Assembly: GCA_022578965.1 (NCBI GenBank)
Contig: MU400908.1
Location: 1-24,098, forward strand
From: Xylaria sp. FL1777
Taxonomy: Eukaryota; Ascomycota; Sordariomycetes; Xylariales; Xylariaceae
DNA: 24,098 nt
Reading direction: 5' to 3'
Under the pieces are notes generated by a model. The model saw only the letters and a program-made list of their open reading frames with translations, was not told the origin of the DNA and did no database searches. Below are positions 1 through 10,675 of this stretch, piece after piece. A program made the position numbers and the translations under genes. Every line of letters starts with the position of its first letter. Positions within the stretch are counted from its first letter, which is position 1.

Positions 1-69
1 CTTTTCTTTTCCTCTTTTTTTGCCCCCTCGCCTGACACCACCCCCCCGCCCCTTGTCCTGCGCGCCGGC

Positions 70-97
70 GGGGGGGGCCCGCCCCCCCCCCCCCCCC
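70..97. repeat. G8 / C16 homopolymer block
   Basis: A run of eight G (70-77) is followed after four bases by sixteen C (82-97), inside a generally C-rich first 100 bases. Such runs are prone to polymerase slippage and to assembly error, so the exact length should be treated with caution. Confidence 0.9.
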
Positions 98-464
98 AAG
101 ACTGGTTGCTGGTATTGTTTATCGATCGATATCTCACGACAAAACATGTTTCTTTTCTCCGGTATTACTGAACTTACAGATCTCTTATAGAAAAAGCCAG
201 ATTCAACTATAACAAGAGGACAGCTCGCAGTCCACAGCCAACCCGCACACGGCTTGCAGCGAACCGGCCAAACCAGTTCTCGCGAAGCCTCCCAACCCAA
301 GTGCAACGAGCCCAAAAACTCGCAAAGTCTTTCCCGTCAAAGCAAGCCAATGTTTCACGCGAGTGCGGTTCTCCGTTCTAGGCCAGCCGAATTAAAAACA
401 AAAAACAAAATCAAAACAAACCACAACCCTGGAATTTCTGCCGAGGAAAGTAAATGAGGAGATG

Positions 465-479
465 CAGCAGCAGCAGCAG
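465..479. repeat. (CAG)5 microsatellite
   Basis: Five perfect CAG units. They lie outside any supportable coding region, so this is read as a simple non-coding microsatellite. Confidence 0.9.
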
Positions 480-2355
480 ACTCCAAGAAAAAAACACTCC
501 CCCAAGAATATTCCATGCAAATATTAGTACCACGTCGTAGCTCTCTATGAAACAACGGGGATTAGTCTCACCGCCCGACCGAACCGACAGACCGGGTCGG
601 TAACCGCGGCTTTCTCACCTTTCTTACCTATCTATTACCTTCCTCTCTCCACTTTACATATCATATATATACACATATATACACATGTATAGGACAAACG
701 TACGTACGTAGTAGGTCGCCTTCTCCATCCATGCATGTATGTATGCATGCTCTGCATACAACACGATGTATTTCCAAGGGAAACAATTTGGGGTAGTAGT
801 TGTTGTAGTGGTAGTATATAGTCTTACCGTGTTACTGCCGCGTGTCATGTATTCTTTAGGTATGTATACCATGTACGAAAGAAAACTATTGCTGACGTGC
901 GTACGGTAACGTGTATGTATGTACGGTCTTCGCCTAACGGCATATAACCCTACCTCCGGCCTACTACACTAGTATCTATCTACGTATTTGCTACGTAGCT
1001 ATAGGTTATTAGTGAGGATGCTTTGACGCCCCCCGGTCTGTCCGCCCACCTACCGCGGTAAGGGGGGCAAGGGAGGTAGGTGTAGAATCTCGATCGAATA
1101 CGGTAGATGGATATGGCGCAAGATATGCTGCAGGCGTTCTTTTTGGGGTGAAGAATCAAGACTAGGTTCCGAGTACAAGCTCCAAAGACTTGGTTGATAC
1201 TGGTAATTTCCATTTCTTTCTCTCTTCCATTTCCTATTTTGTTGTAATTTACTTTTCCTTTGTTCTTTCTCAACCCTTCCGTAGGTCATATATCTCCTCC
1301 AAATATACTGTCGATCTTGATGTTTCAAATCACCTCACCTGTTATCAAATCCGCATGGTGAAATATGTCACACTGTGAACCGATGTAGCACAAAGAATCA
1401 TCCTAGACAAACTAGATAGACAAGCAAACAGACAGATAGACAGACGAATAGATGGGATACATTATACGCGCCCCGATCTGACATGCATATACACCTACCA
1501 CCAAGACGGGATTGCTTCCCCTGTTTGCCTCTCTGCTATCAACAATAGATAGCCTATCTATCTCTTCACGTTCTTTCGCCCTACCTTACTAGCCTGGCTG
1601 GATTAGCTATACTACATATGGTAATATAAGCCTGCCTATTCGCTGGGTAAGGGATTCGAAAAAAGCAAAAGAAAGAGACCAAAAGGGGCAAAAAACAACG
1701 GGAAAGGAACACACTATCCGCCAATATCCGCCATCCATTTCCATTACTCAACCACTCCCGATATTTCTCGTCCGCCCGCCGATCGATCCCAATGCGCTGC
1801 CGACGCTTCCCTGCCTGCCGGCCCTGACCATGCATATCAGCCCGCATATTCGATATCGATATAGTATACTACTACTACTACAACACAAACATCATGTACT
1901 CCTCCTTACCTACCGGTACCCTATTCACGGTCTTCCGGTCTTACCTACCAACCTTGTCGGGAAGTTCCGCCGTGTTTAGACCTCGGCTTAGCTCGGGATG
2001 CTGCCCACCTACCTTGTTCGCCGATAACCACTTGAGTTGACCTATGACACTGCATCGGACACGTATTTTTTCTCCAAGCGTCGATTTGGGGTTGAAGGTA
2101 GGGCTGAACCAGAAAGCCTAACATTTTAGTTCTCGCTTTCATATGTCGTGACACTGACCCATAAACCACCCGCACTAGCCAGCCTATATAAGCTCGCAGT
2201 GCAAATCGAGATGGGACAAAAAGAGAACAAGAATATAGGTAGTTCCTACACTTGCCCAGTCCATTAAATACTAGCCCAACTATTGCTTAAGGAATTCTAT
2301 TTTTAAACGCTAAACAAGAAACAGCGGTCGATAATCAATCAATAATTTAAAATAA

Positions 2356-2378
2356 TTAAACGTTGATCAATCGTTTAA
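2356..2378. repeat. 23-bp palindrome in an AT-rich patch
   Basis: Arms TTAAACG (2356-2362) and CGTTTAA (2372-2378) surround the self-complementary TTGATCAA (2363-2370), with one extra T at 2371. The element sits in an AT-rich patch of roughly 180 bases (about 2290-2460) that stands out from its surroundings. It could be a cruciform-forming site or a remnant of a decayed repeat; nothing else identifies it. Confidence 0.6.
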
Positions 2379-3005
2379 CTCAAAGACAAAAGGTGGTTAA
2401 AGGTCGAACTAATTTTCAACGATTACTCAGCAATTTACTGAATCCACTAAGTTTTGGTACGGTATCAGACATGGTTATTTGAATTGCATAAAAAAGAAGA
2501 TCCCTCTCTTTATATATTCATGCCATATGCTATGCAGTTATCTATATCATCATGAATGCTCGATAGAAACTAACTAGCCAATCGGCTAGCCAAGCGAGTA
2601 AGTTGCCACTACCATATATACAAACCTAACCAAGGTAAAAGTGTGGAAAACTAGAGAGAAAACAGAAAGCCGGCCACCCAAACAAAACAAAAAAACAAAA
2701 AACTAAATGACTCCAGGTTTGAGCTTCCAAACGTCTTGTGGGTCCTCCTGCGCATAATTTATCTAGAAGAATGGTATACACTGCAAGTGAACCGCCGCCG
2801 GTCGAAACCACATCACACCGTGCCCTCTCGTCGACGTAGATGCATGCGAGATAAAAGTGTAAACAATTCCAATCTAAGGGATGTGTCAATTAGACCGGTT
2901 AGGCAGCCCGGGAAAGTATATTGTCGAGAAAAGAGAATTTATAAGACGTTATACAAATGGGAGCATACAACATCTATCCCGCCTATCTACTACAATGGAT
3001 GAAAA

Positions 3006-4988
3006 CTAGAATGCAAGGGCAAGGACAGCGGCACCAACTACGGCCCAGATGAGGCCGCCCGCCTTTACATGGAAACCGGCGCTCTCAGCAGTCGTCACTC
3101 CGAGGATGGGCTCGGGGTTGTAGCTGCTGACGGGGGTTGAATCGGTCGTGCCGTTCCAGCAATATCGCTGGAAACATGAGCTACAAGTCGCTGGGATGGC
3201 AGTGCCGGTGCGCTCCAGACTGCGACTAAGCACAGCGCATGCAGCACATGCGGGCCACTGCGCGTCGACAGTTCCGTTGCCCATGGTTGCAACGTTGAAG
3301 CCGTTCTCGATGAATGCGTTGCGCTCCTCGGCCGTGTACGTCGGGTCGAATGTTGACGCGTTGCTGTAGGCTGTGTACGGCGTGAGCGGCACGTAGACGA
3401 TGAGCGGTGGAATGGTGACGTCCCTGTCACTGCCTGACGTGAACTCGGAAGTGTTACATCCAAAGAAGGTCGGCTTCTGGTTCAGCTTGAGGTTAATGAA
3501 CGTCTCGGCATCTGGCACGGCGGGGAACTTAGTCCCGTTCCCGATGGCGTTGAGGCTGCGCTCGTAGGAGGCGCGCAGGGCTGTTCCGTTGGGAAAGCTG
3601 TTGGTGGTGTCGGCTGAAGAATCGACGGCAAAGATGACATCAACAGCGCGGACGGGTTGGATCAGGGGGTGCAGCGGAATATTTTGTAAATCCTCTCCAC
3701 CGTCAATGAGCGTAAGCACCTCTTCGTTGGCATTCGCGTTGCTATCTGGATGATACTTGTAGAAGGGGTTAGGTCGCCACTCCGCGATATCATCTCCATC
3801 GTCGCCAAGATCCTGAAGTATGGATTTTATAGCATCAGTGATAATACTGGGTAGTGAAGTATCAGAGAGGTTCCGAAGTATAATTTGATTGAACAGAGAG
3901 CTACTAGTTCCCATTACATATCCGTACTGATCAAACCCTCGGACACAGTGGCCGTCGTCGGGAACGGCGCCGTTGCTGAAGTTGGAGCCCACGTACTCAG
4001 TAGGTACGAAGCCAAAAATAGTGGGATCAAAGCTTCCTATCTCCCAGGGGTTCAATTCAACGACGGTTGAGTTTAGGGAGATGATGGTGGCACCGGGACG
4101 ACGCTCATCTGCCACCAGAATAGGCATAGGCGTGTTAGCAGCGGTGAAGGCATCTGCATCAGCAATAGACGAGAATGTATAACTCGGACCACCATCTCTA
4201 GCATTGATGAGTTGATACGACAGTGCACGGCCCCAGTAATCCGTGATGGAGATTTCATAACCGGCTTTGCGCTTGTCGTCGACTTGATCGGCGATATCGG
4301 ACCAGTACTCTGCAGTGTTGACGATGGAGATGCCACTGTCCTTAGGGCCCTCGATAATGTTATTGGAGAACTGCCAGAGCGACGAGCCAGACTGGCCATC
4401 GCGCAACTGAGGAATGCTCGAGAAGTTGTTGGCGAAGATGGACCCGACAAGCCATCCACCGCCAGACAGCCCGGCGAGGTAGGTCGAAGCTTGTAACAAG
4501 TTTCCAATGCCACCAGCAGCGGTCGACCCGGGGGTCCGGGCATCGGCCGCAGCGATGAAGCCAGCGCCGTTCAGCAGGGCACGATAACCACCGCCGGAAA
4601 TGGCAATGCCGACATTGGGGACGACGGAAAAGTTGTTCGCGTTGGACTGGACGTAGCCAACGGCGTCGAAGTCGGAGATGTTGGCCAACTTGAAGAAGGC
4701 CATCATGGGATCGAGAGTGTTGGCACGGCGCTTCTTGAGCCATGCCACCTCGGAGGGCGACAGCGTGGCGGCATCCCGGATGGTGGGCTTCTGCGACGGA
4801 CAGTCGACGGTGGCGGGCGCATAGTCGCCGGACGGGCTGTCCGGCGCGGCACGGAGCAGCAGCTCTGGCGCTACCACGTCGCGAGAGAGCACATTGGGAA
4901 GAGGCTCATTCGGGGCACCGAGCACATTGGGAAGAAGCGAGAGCAGGGACAGAGGCAGAGCTGCCACCGCCGCCTGTAAGGAGCGCAT
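3006..4988 (-). CDS. Lysophospholipase / phospholipase B, secreted, GPI-anchored
   Basis: Single-exon gene, 660 residues, the usual size for fungal phospholipase B, which removes acyl chains from phospholipids and lysophospholipids outside the cell or at the wall. Start: the frame is open further upstream, but the first ATG is at 4988; it opens a clear signal peptide (MRSLQAAVAALPLSLLSLLP) with probable cleavage after LGA near residue 24. Visible family motifs are the glycine-rich SGGGYR at residue 131 (oxyanion hole), the nucleophile motif GLSGGG with Ser175, and the catalytic-type Asp429 in LIDGGEDLQNIPL. The last 17 residues are hydrophobic (GGLIWAVVGAAVLALAF) after a small-residue stretch, as expected for a GPI signal. 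There are many N-x-S/T sites and a Cys-rich C-terminal part. Family assignment is very sure; which paralogue (plb1, 2 or 3) cannot be told. Confidence 0.95.
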   Translation of the reverse strand: MRSLQAAVAALPLSLLSLLPNVLGAPNEPLPNVLSRDVVAPELLLRAAPDSPSGDYAPATVDCPSQKPTIRDAATLSPSEVAWLKKRRANTLDPMMAFFKLANISDFDAVGYVQSNANNFSVVPNVGIAISGGGYRALLNGAGFIAAADARTPGSTAAGGIGNLLQASTYLAGLSGGGWLVGSIFANNFSSIPQLRDGQSGSSLWQFSNNIIEGPKDSGISIVNTAEYWSDIADQVDDKRKAGYEISITDYWGRALSYQLINARDGGPSYTFSSIADADAFTAANTPMPILVADERRPGATIISLNSTVVELNPWEIGSFDPTIFGFVPTEYVGSNFSNGAVPDDGHCVRGFDQYGYVMGTSSSLFNQIILRNLSDTSLPSIITDAIKSILQDLGDDGDDIAEWRPNPFYKYHPDSNANANEEVLTLIDGGEDLQNIPLHPLIQPVRAVDVIFAVDSSADTTNSFPNGTALRASYERSLNAIGNGTKFPAVPDAETFINLKLNQKPTFFGCNTSEFTSGSDRDVTIPPLIVYVPLTPYTAYSNASTFDPTYTAEERNAFIENGFNVATMGNGTVDAQWPACAACAVLSRSLERTGTAIPATCSSCFQRYCWNGTTDSTPVSSYNPEPILGVTTAESAGFHVKAGGLIWAVVGAAVLALAF

Positions 4989-6870
4989 TCTCGCCGTCGC
5001 CGTTGCTGCTACTCCAAACCGGAGGGGTCGGGTAGCGGGTACGGGTACGAAGGCAAGGGACAAAATAAAGGCGAATTGGAGGGAGAACTGAAGCTGCAAG
5101 GAGAACGAGGAAATAATCAGAAACCTATTTATTAGATTAGAGGTGGGAAACGAGATATAACGTAAGAAATAAAAAAAAAGGAATCACGTTGTCTAAAGAA
5201 CGGTCGTCTGATTTTGCCGAGTAATGCCATCCCATAGCAACTTTTAAGTAACTTTTGAGTACCTACTCGTTTTCTGTAGTTCTCCACAGTTCAGGGCTGA
5301 AGCAGTTGGGGGAATGTGGGACGTCGGACGGAACTGTTGCGTCACAAGTACCTAGGACGAGGTACCTGCTTTGCACCTACCCAAGGCGGCAGTGTAGTGG
5401 GCCTAGGGGTACCCAGGGTCTGACGCTTTAGGGCCCCGACTTGTCCAAAAAGATACATGCGATGTGCCCTGGTCCCAACTTGCGGACACCGGCGCTTCTA
5501 GTTGGCTCGGGTTCGTACAGCCATCTTGCTACCAGCGGTTGGCATGAATGGCTGAGCAGGGAATGCAGGGAATGGAGGCGAGCGACCCCAACAACACTAA
5601 CAGCCATGTGCCGACAGCCGTCTTGGATGTTTCTGAGATGGTCAGAGGAGTGAGTATAAACCAGCCGCCGCTGGATGAAATGTTGCTGCTTACCGGCCGG
5701 GCTTGGAAATGTCGAATGTCGAATGTCTTATCCATTACACGTGTAGAAGAGGTACCTACATATACGTGACTTATACAGACCTGTACATACTTGAAACGCG
5801 CTGTATTGCAACCTCATCAAACAAATCCATACAGGAGGTTACCTAGTATATTCCAAGCGCGCCGAAAAGGATGCCGATGGTAGCAAACGCCTGCAGTCAT
5901 GCATTCAGGCATTCAGGCAATGCTAGGCTTCCTTCCTTATTATTCTGGAGTCTTGACCGCCCGAGGACCAGTTCAGCTCCTGTTTCGAGGCGGTGTTTCG
6001 CCATGCCGAGAATTGATTGGACAGTCAATCAACACTCCGTTCTTTCATTATAATTTATAAATGACGGATGGATGCGGATACTCCCTTCTTAGCGGCTTGG
6101 CCAATTCATGCCTGGAAAGGGCAACAAACAGTATCTTGGCATTGCCAATGTCTAGTTCGAACATCGTCGAGAGTCCTGGATAAGTCCTGATATACCGGCA
6201 TCCTGCACCTCTTGGAGATAGACACGCTGCCCCTGGCTGAGTATAGTAGACGTAATATACGAAGCTTAGCCATGCCAACACACTTGATGGATGGTTCGTG
6301 GCAGTTGGAAACCTTCCGAGGCTTCCGAACTAGTGTAGTTCGTACTAGCCATTCATCTATCGGCTGCGCTAGAGAGGTGGCAGTATCCATACTCGAGTCG
6401 ACGTTGCCATAACATCCACTTACAGCCTATGGTATTTTCTACTTGAAGAATATGCCAGACTCCAGCTGGACAGGGCACCACTACTCATGCAAAGCATTTA
6501 CCTACCACGGGAATTATGCGGATGCACTACCGACAGGGCGCCAAAGTCGAGCATACCTAGGTAGTCACCGAACACTGGCTGACAAAGACGAAGACTCGTG
6601 ACGTGGAGCTACGGTGGCGCTGACTATGTATGCCTCTCTTAATAAACCGAGCATGAGGACTTTTGGAATAAATCGAGTAGATGGACCCCTCGGCCCCTGC
6701 TTCCGTCCTTGGGAACAGCCAGCCCGTATCCACCGGGCTCGGATTTGAATGCCGTGAATCCATCCTATGGTTTTGAAAAATAGCCCATGAAGATGGACTT
6801 GGCCTTTGCTTAACCTAATCGCTTTGACGGTAAATACACATAGATGGAAATGACTAAACTGTTCGATACA

Positions 6871-6888
6871 TATATATATATATATATA
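6871..6888. repeat. (TA)9 microsatellite
   Basis: Nine perfect TA units in non-coding sequence. Confidence 0.95.
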
Positions 6889-7075
6889 GATACTACCCAG
6901 GTACTACTCGGGACACCGAGGTACAGATAAGTCGAGTCGTAAAACAGGAGGAGGAAACTTGCCTTAGACAAAATAATACCAGAGATGATAATGCCTTTTA
7001 TTTATAAGGCCACACATCAATCTTCTCTCGAGGGAAGTAAGCAATTCCAGCCTTCACTTCTCTGCAGTGGCGAGT

Positions 7076-7121
7076 AACGAGATAAGCGATGCCGGAACAC
7101 CCGGCCGTCGCTTATCTTGTT
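7076..7121. repeat. Strong imperfect hairpin, ~20-bp stem
   Basis: The left arm (7076-7095) begins AACGAGATAAGCGATG and the right arm (7101-7121) ends GTCGCTTATCTTGTT. They pair over about 20 base pairs with two G-T type pairs if transcribed and one bulged C, closing on the five-base loop AACAC (7096-7100). It lies in a spacer with no gene within 1 kb on either side. It could be a small structured RNA, a cruciform-forming site or the core of a miniature inverted-repeat element; the sequence does not decide which. Confidence 0.6.
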
Positions 7122-7817
7122 TCCCTTTCGATGGATAGGCAGCTTACAACTCTAAAGACACAGCAATCCAAGGCAAGAATATAGATTTGAATGAACTAAC
7201 TAGAATACAAATATAGTGAATAAATTTCCATTAGACTTTTGCTTCCCCATCTCGTCCTCAGGGCCGATTAAAGTCGCGGAGTTAGTCCGGGGGGTGCTCT
7301 AGCCTAAGCTAACCTTACCTAGCATGAGCACGGCCATTCGACAAACCCACTCCGCCGTTCCCACTCGCTCGGGGGGCGGCCCGTTCTCACGTGTTCGCCG
7401 AAGATGCCCGTCAGGTCCGTGCCGTAGGAAAAAACAACAACAGTGATGCTATCCCGAGCAAAGAAGCTCTACAACTTCTGGATGTATTTAACGCATCTCA
7501 CAGGCGCTTAAAGATGTATTAAACCACCTGCCGGCTCCTCTACCTCTATCTACTAGACAGATCCCCGACCAAATAGATACATCTCGGGCCTACTATACAC
7601 CGGTAGATAGAAGTATCAGCATGAGCGGCAGTCCCTCGGAATTCCCACTCGCTCCATTTTCGACCGACTCTTCATTCCCTGCATCTGTCCTCATCTCGTT
7701 CCTGGACAATATCTACAATCAAGCAGACTCGCAATTAATCTATTTTCGATCAGCAAACAATCAGCTTCAGATTTGCAACAAGTCGGGTCTGCAGGCAACC
7801 TAAGAATATGATAACCT

Positions 7818-7837
7818 TTTATTTATTTATTTATTTT
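7818..7837. repeat. (TTTA)4 microsatellite
   Basis: Four TTTA units followed by TTTT in non-coding sequence. Confidence 0.85.
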
Positions 7838-8418
7838 TCCTTGACCCCGGTTTGGTTATATATTAAAACAGAAACCCACTACTTAACTGTACTTACCCGA
7901 GTATCCCTCTTTAGACGAGAGGTAGTTTATTTCTATCAAAGGTCTCCCATGCTGGCAATTCTCATTATAGCGACTCACGTTGGATGGTGTCATGGGCGAA
8001 GCAAAATACTGCTAAGAGATATGTTCTTTGATACTATCATATAATCTTAGTCTACTTGTTTTCCCACGGGTAGAGACACGGGTATTCGCATTGGTCTTAG
8101 CTGTTAAAAATTGGACTTCACATCACTACTTAAAGTAATTCCCTTACTCCAGATTCTTACACAGTTCAGCCACTCGCACATGCGTACACAAGCTACTGGA
8201 GATAAAGCAGAAAATCAAACCCGACAAATCCCCAACCGATAGGGATAGAGGCCAAATTGTGTATCTTGCCCTAAACACACGAATGGATTGGCAGTTCTAA
8301 CAACCAACGCTCACCGTCCGTTATGATGGTATGTATTCCCGAACTCCACCAATGCCCAAGCCCTAAACCGTCCATTTTACTGTTGTTCAAAGTCCAAATC
8401 AATACATATTAACTTCCC

Positions 8419-10675
8419 TCATGACTTCGGTTCGGACACGGGATTTACTGGGGTTGGAGCTATCCTTCGTTTCTTTGGTTGAGTACCAGTGTCCTCCTTC
8501 TCACTCTCTGTTGCATCTCTTTTGGTGCCGGCAGCAATGTTAGTGCTACTAGGGGTCTCTGGTGGCGTTGTAATGGGAACACCCGTCACCTTGCCCGAAT
8601 TAGTGGCTGTAATGCTGGGAACACTTCCGCCAATGAGAGGTGGGCCATTCAAGGCGGAAGCTTGGGTAGCCACTGATGATGTCGAATTCGATCTTGTAGG
8701 CGACGGAGGTCGAGCATTCACAAAGGACGTTGTTGGCGGCGGTGATGGGGCTGCAAATGACGTGGCCGAATTTCGATGCTGATGACTTGGGAAGGGAGAA
8801 GGCGGTGCGAAGACCGAAGTTGGGGTCGGTACTGGCGTTGCTTGATTTGAGGTAGTGCTAGTTGCCATCGATGAAGGGGTTTTGCCGCTCAATAGCTCAC
8901 CCTTATATTCTTGGCCTAACTCACCTGGTCCGAAGGAAAGGGTTGAACAGAAGCCATCCGATGAAGAGATCAAGAGCGTGGAGCCATCGCTGGACCTAGC
9001 AAAACTGTTAGACGTGCGACTAAACCAAAGAGAGAATGTTCTTACCATGTCAAATCAGTAAATGTAGCAAGATGCAGATTGCTTACTACGCAGATAGGAG
9101 TCGTCTGCTGGGTATCGTAGAGAAGAACTGCATCCTGTGTTGCTACAGCATAAACCATTCGGTAGGGTAGCGCAAAAGTTGGTTTAGGTCCGGCCGTGGA
9201 CGCATTTGTTTCTATGTTGAGGGGTTTTGAGGGCATTGACTTGTCAGGGTCGGGAGCTGAAGACGTCGGGGGTGGAGGTGGATCCATGATGGCCGGAGAT
9301 GGTTTGGATATTGGCTCAGGAAGCGCTGGAATCGGGTCTTCAGAGGATGAGCTATCTATCGTAATATGTTGAGTAGTAGGGGGACTTTGTCGGAGAGTGT
9401 AGAGAACAGGCGAGCATCTAATAGCAACCGAAGGCTTCTTATGACCAGGTAGGTGGGCGATGGGAGGTTTGTTGATACCGCCTCGGGTGTAGATATAGAC
9501 GGTGTTTATGACCTCAAACGTGGGCCTGAGGCCGTCAGCTTGGTGTTGGACTTGATACTGACCGGCAGGTGTAAGAAGAAGACTGCCATCCGGGGTAAAG
9601 GTTAGCCGCCTGAAGAAGGACGTCAAAGTTTCATTGGCGTAAAGGTTCGCATTTTTCATCCCGATACTGCTGCTATAACCTGGTTTGGGAGAAGCCTCTG
9701 CCGGCATGGGCATTACAGCGGGGAGCGGTAATGATGGTGCGGGTGATACAGATCGGCGGGAGGAAAATGAAGACCGTCTACTGTGACTGACGACACTCGG
9801 TGGGTTCATCGGTAGGGGCATAGACTGTGGTGTTCCTGGCGCTGATAATACCGGGGACCCAATTGATGTCGACAGAGTATCCACGGCAGCTACAAGCTGG
9901 GCGCGGTAATTTATATCTGGTGGCGCTGGACTGTTGGATGAGATGCGGCGGGGAGGCAGATCCATTTTGGCGTGACTGGCTACCTTTGGCGTCTCAGAGC
10001 CGTGGCTCGTCAATGAATACTGGCCATCTTTTGTTTTTAGGGAGTATATGTGGACGGATCTATCAGAGGACTGGGTCGCGATATACTCATTCAGAGGGTC
10101 CCAGGTGACGCCTTGGACGTAATGGCTGTGCTCTGCGATCTGGCGGACGAGCATTCCTGGGGTTACTACTGTCAGTGTTGAACAGAGTTGAGGAGGTCAA
10201 GCAAGGGAGACCTACCTGTACCGGCGTTGTAAATGCGAGCGACATTGTCCATGCTGCCGATGATAAAGTAAGTGGCATCGGGGGACCAAGCAAGGTCATA
10301 TATCTCGGAACCTGTAGGGCGGAACATGTGTTTTGTACGCCATGTCTCCTTGTCCTCGATGCCCTCATTGCCAAAGGTGGTAGGATTGTGAGTCTCGGAG
10401 GGAACCCATAATATCACGTTGCCATCGTCGCCAGCAGAAGCAAGGGTCTCGCCCTTAGGCGCCCAGCGAACCACGTTAACGGCCTGCGAGTGTTTCGCTA
10501 ATGTAGACAGATATTCAACGCGACGATCTTCGCCCTCGCCCTCGACTTTCCAGATGCGGACACTGTTGTCTCCTCCTCCAGTGGCCAGCCTCCCCTTGCC
10601 GTGTGGCTCGAAGTGGGCTGAATAGATCGGGGCATTCTTCTCATGCCAATTGATGATGAGGGGAGTCGACTTCAT
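8419..10675 (-). CDS. cac2: Chromatin assembly factor 1 subunit B (Cac2/p60), WD40 protein
   Basis: Three exons (10675-10216, 10156-9046, 8995-8419) join to 2148 bases and 715 residues. The product is the middle subunit of CAF-1, the nuclear chaperone that deposits H3-H4 on newly replicated DNA through PCNA. The N-terminus (MKSTPLIINWHEKNAPIYSA) is typical of p60/Cac2. WD repeats follow: GGGDNSVRIW near 35, SAGDDGNVILW near 82, GSMDNVARIY near 141, TQSSDRSVHIY near 182, and a last one after LTWSSDGSTLLISSSDG near 520-540. FFRRLTFTPDGSLLLTPAG near 334 is a hallmark of this family. Blades are separated by Ser/Pro-rich inserts (about 220-324 and 409-479). The tail from about 550 is Ser/Thr/Pro-rich and ends with a KKRR nuclear-localisation motif (698-701). 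HIRA is less likely given the length and N-terminus. Confidence 0.95.
8996..9045 (-). other. Intron 2 of the CAF-1 subunit B gene
   Basis: 50 bp. The donor is GTAAGA, there is a CTAAC branch-like site, and the acceptor is TTGCTAG. Splicing splits the Trp codon (TG|G) and gives FTDLTWSSDGST, which matches the conserved block of the family. A second AG six bases downstream would lose Trp-Ser and is less likely. Confidence 0.92.
10157..10215 (-). other. Intron 1 of the CAF-1 subunit B gene
   Basis: 59 bp. The donor GTAGGT starts at 10215, a CTGAC branch site lies at 10175-10171 and the acceptor is CCCCAG. Splicing joins NAGTG to MLVRQIAEHSHY within a WD repeat in a split Gly codon (G|GA), restoring the frame. 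Confidence 0.92.

Larger units (their letters stand above)
1..3005. other. Gene-poor left spacer
   Basis: No reading frame here looks like a real gene. Open stretches are all under 100 codons, overlap each other on both strands and show no recognisable domain. The left edge is low-complexity C/T-rich sequence. From about 650 to 960 there are alternating purine-pyrimidine runs (TATATA, GTATGTAT, CGTACGTA). Around 1400-1455 there is an imperfect GACA/GATA repeat. A TATATAAG box-like string at 2185-2192 has only an 18-codon ORF after it. Around 2290-2460 the sequence becomes AT-rich. The last few hundred bases are the 3' flank of the phospholipase gene on the minus strand. Confidence 0.7.
4989..8418. 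other. Spacer between phospholipase and CAF-1 genes
   Basis: About 3.4 kb, flanked on the left by the phospholipase 5' region and on the right by the CAF-1 3' end. All open stretches are under 100 codons, and several overlap in different frames. The best ATG-initiated one on the plus strand is 5548-5769 (73 codons, acidic start, no known domain), which I do not call as a gene. The spacer holds a strong hairpin (7076-7121), a (TA)9 repeat, a (TTTA)4 repeat, and AGGTAC/GGTACC motifs near 5348-5365 and 5751. Confidence 0.6.

Noticed and set aside
1045..1082. CACCTACC / GGTAGGTG inverted repeat
   Set aside because: Eight-base arms with an 18-base loop in C/G-rich low-complexity sequence are weak and expected by chance.
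2185..2192. TATATAAG string as a promoter for a downstream gene
   Set aside because: Only an 18-codon ORF follows it and no gene is supportable on the plus strand there.
3095..4743. Several open frames of 90-156 codons on both strands inside the phospholipase gene
   Set aside because: They are shadows of the phospholipase reading frame, which has conserved catalytic motifs throughout.
7621..8044. Two short ATG frames (60 and 78 codons)
   Set aside because: They have no domain, contain microsatellite-derived residues and show no splice-joined extension.
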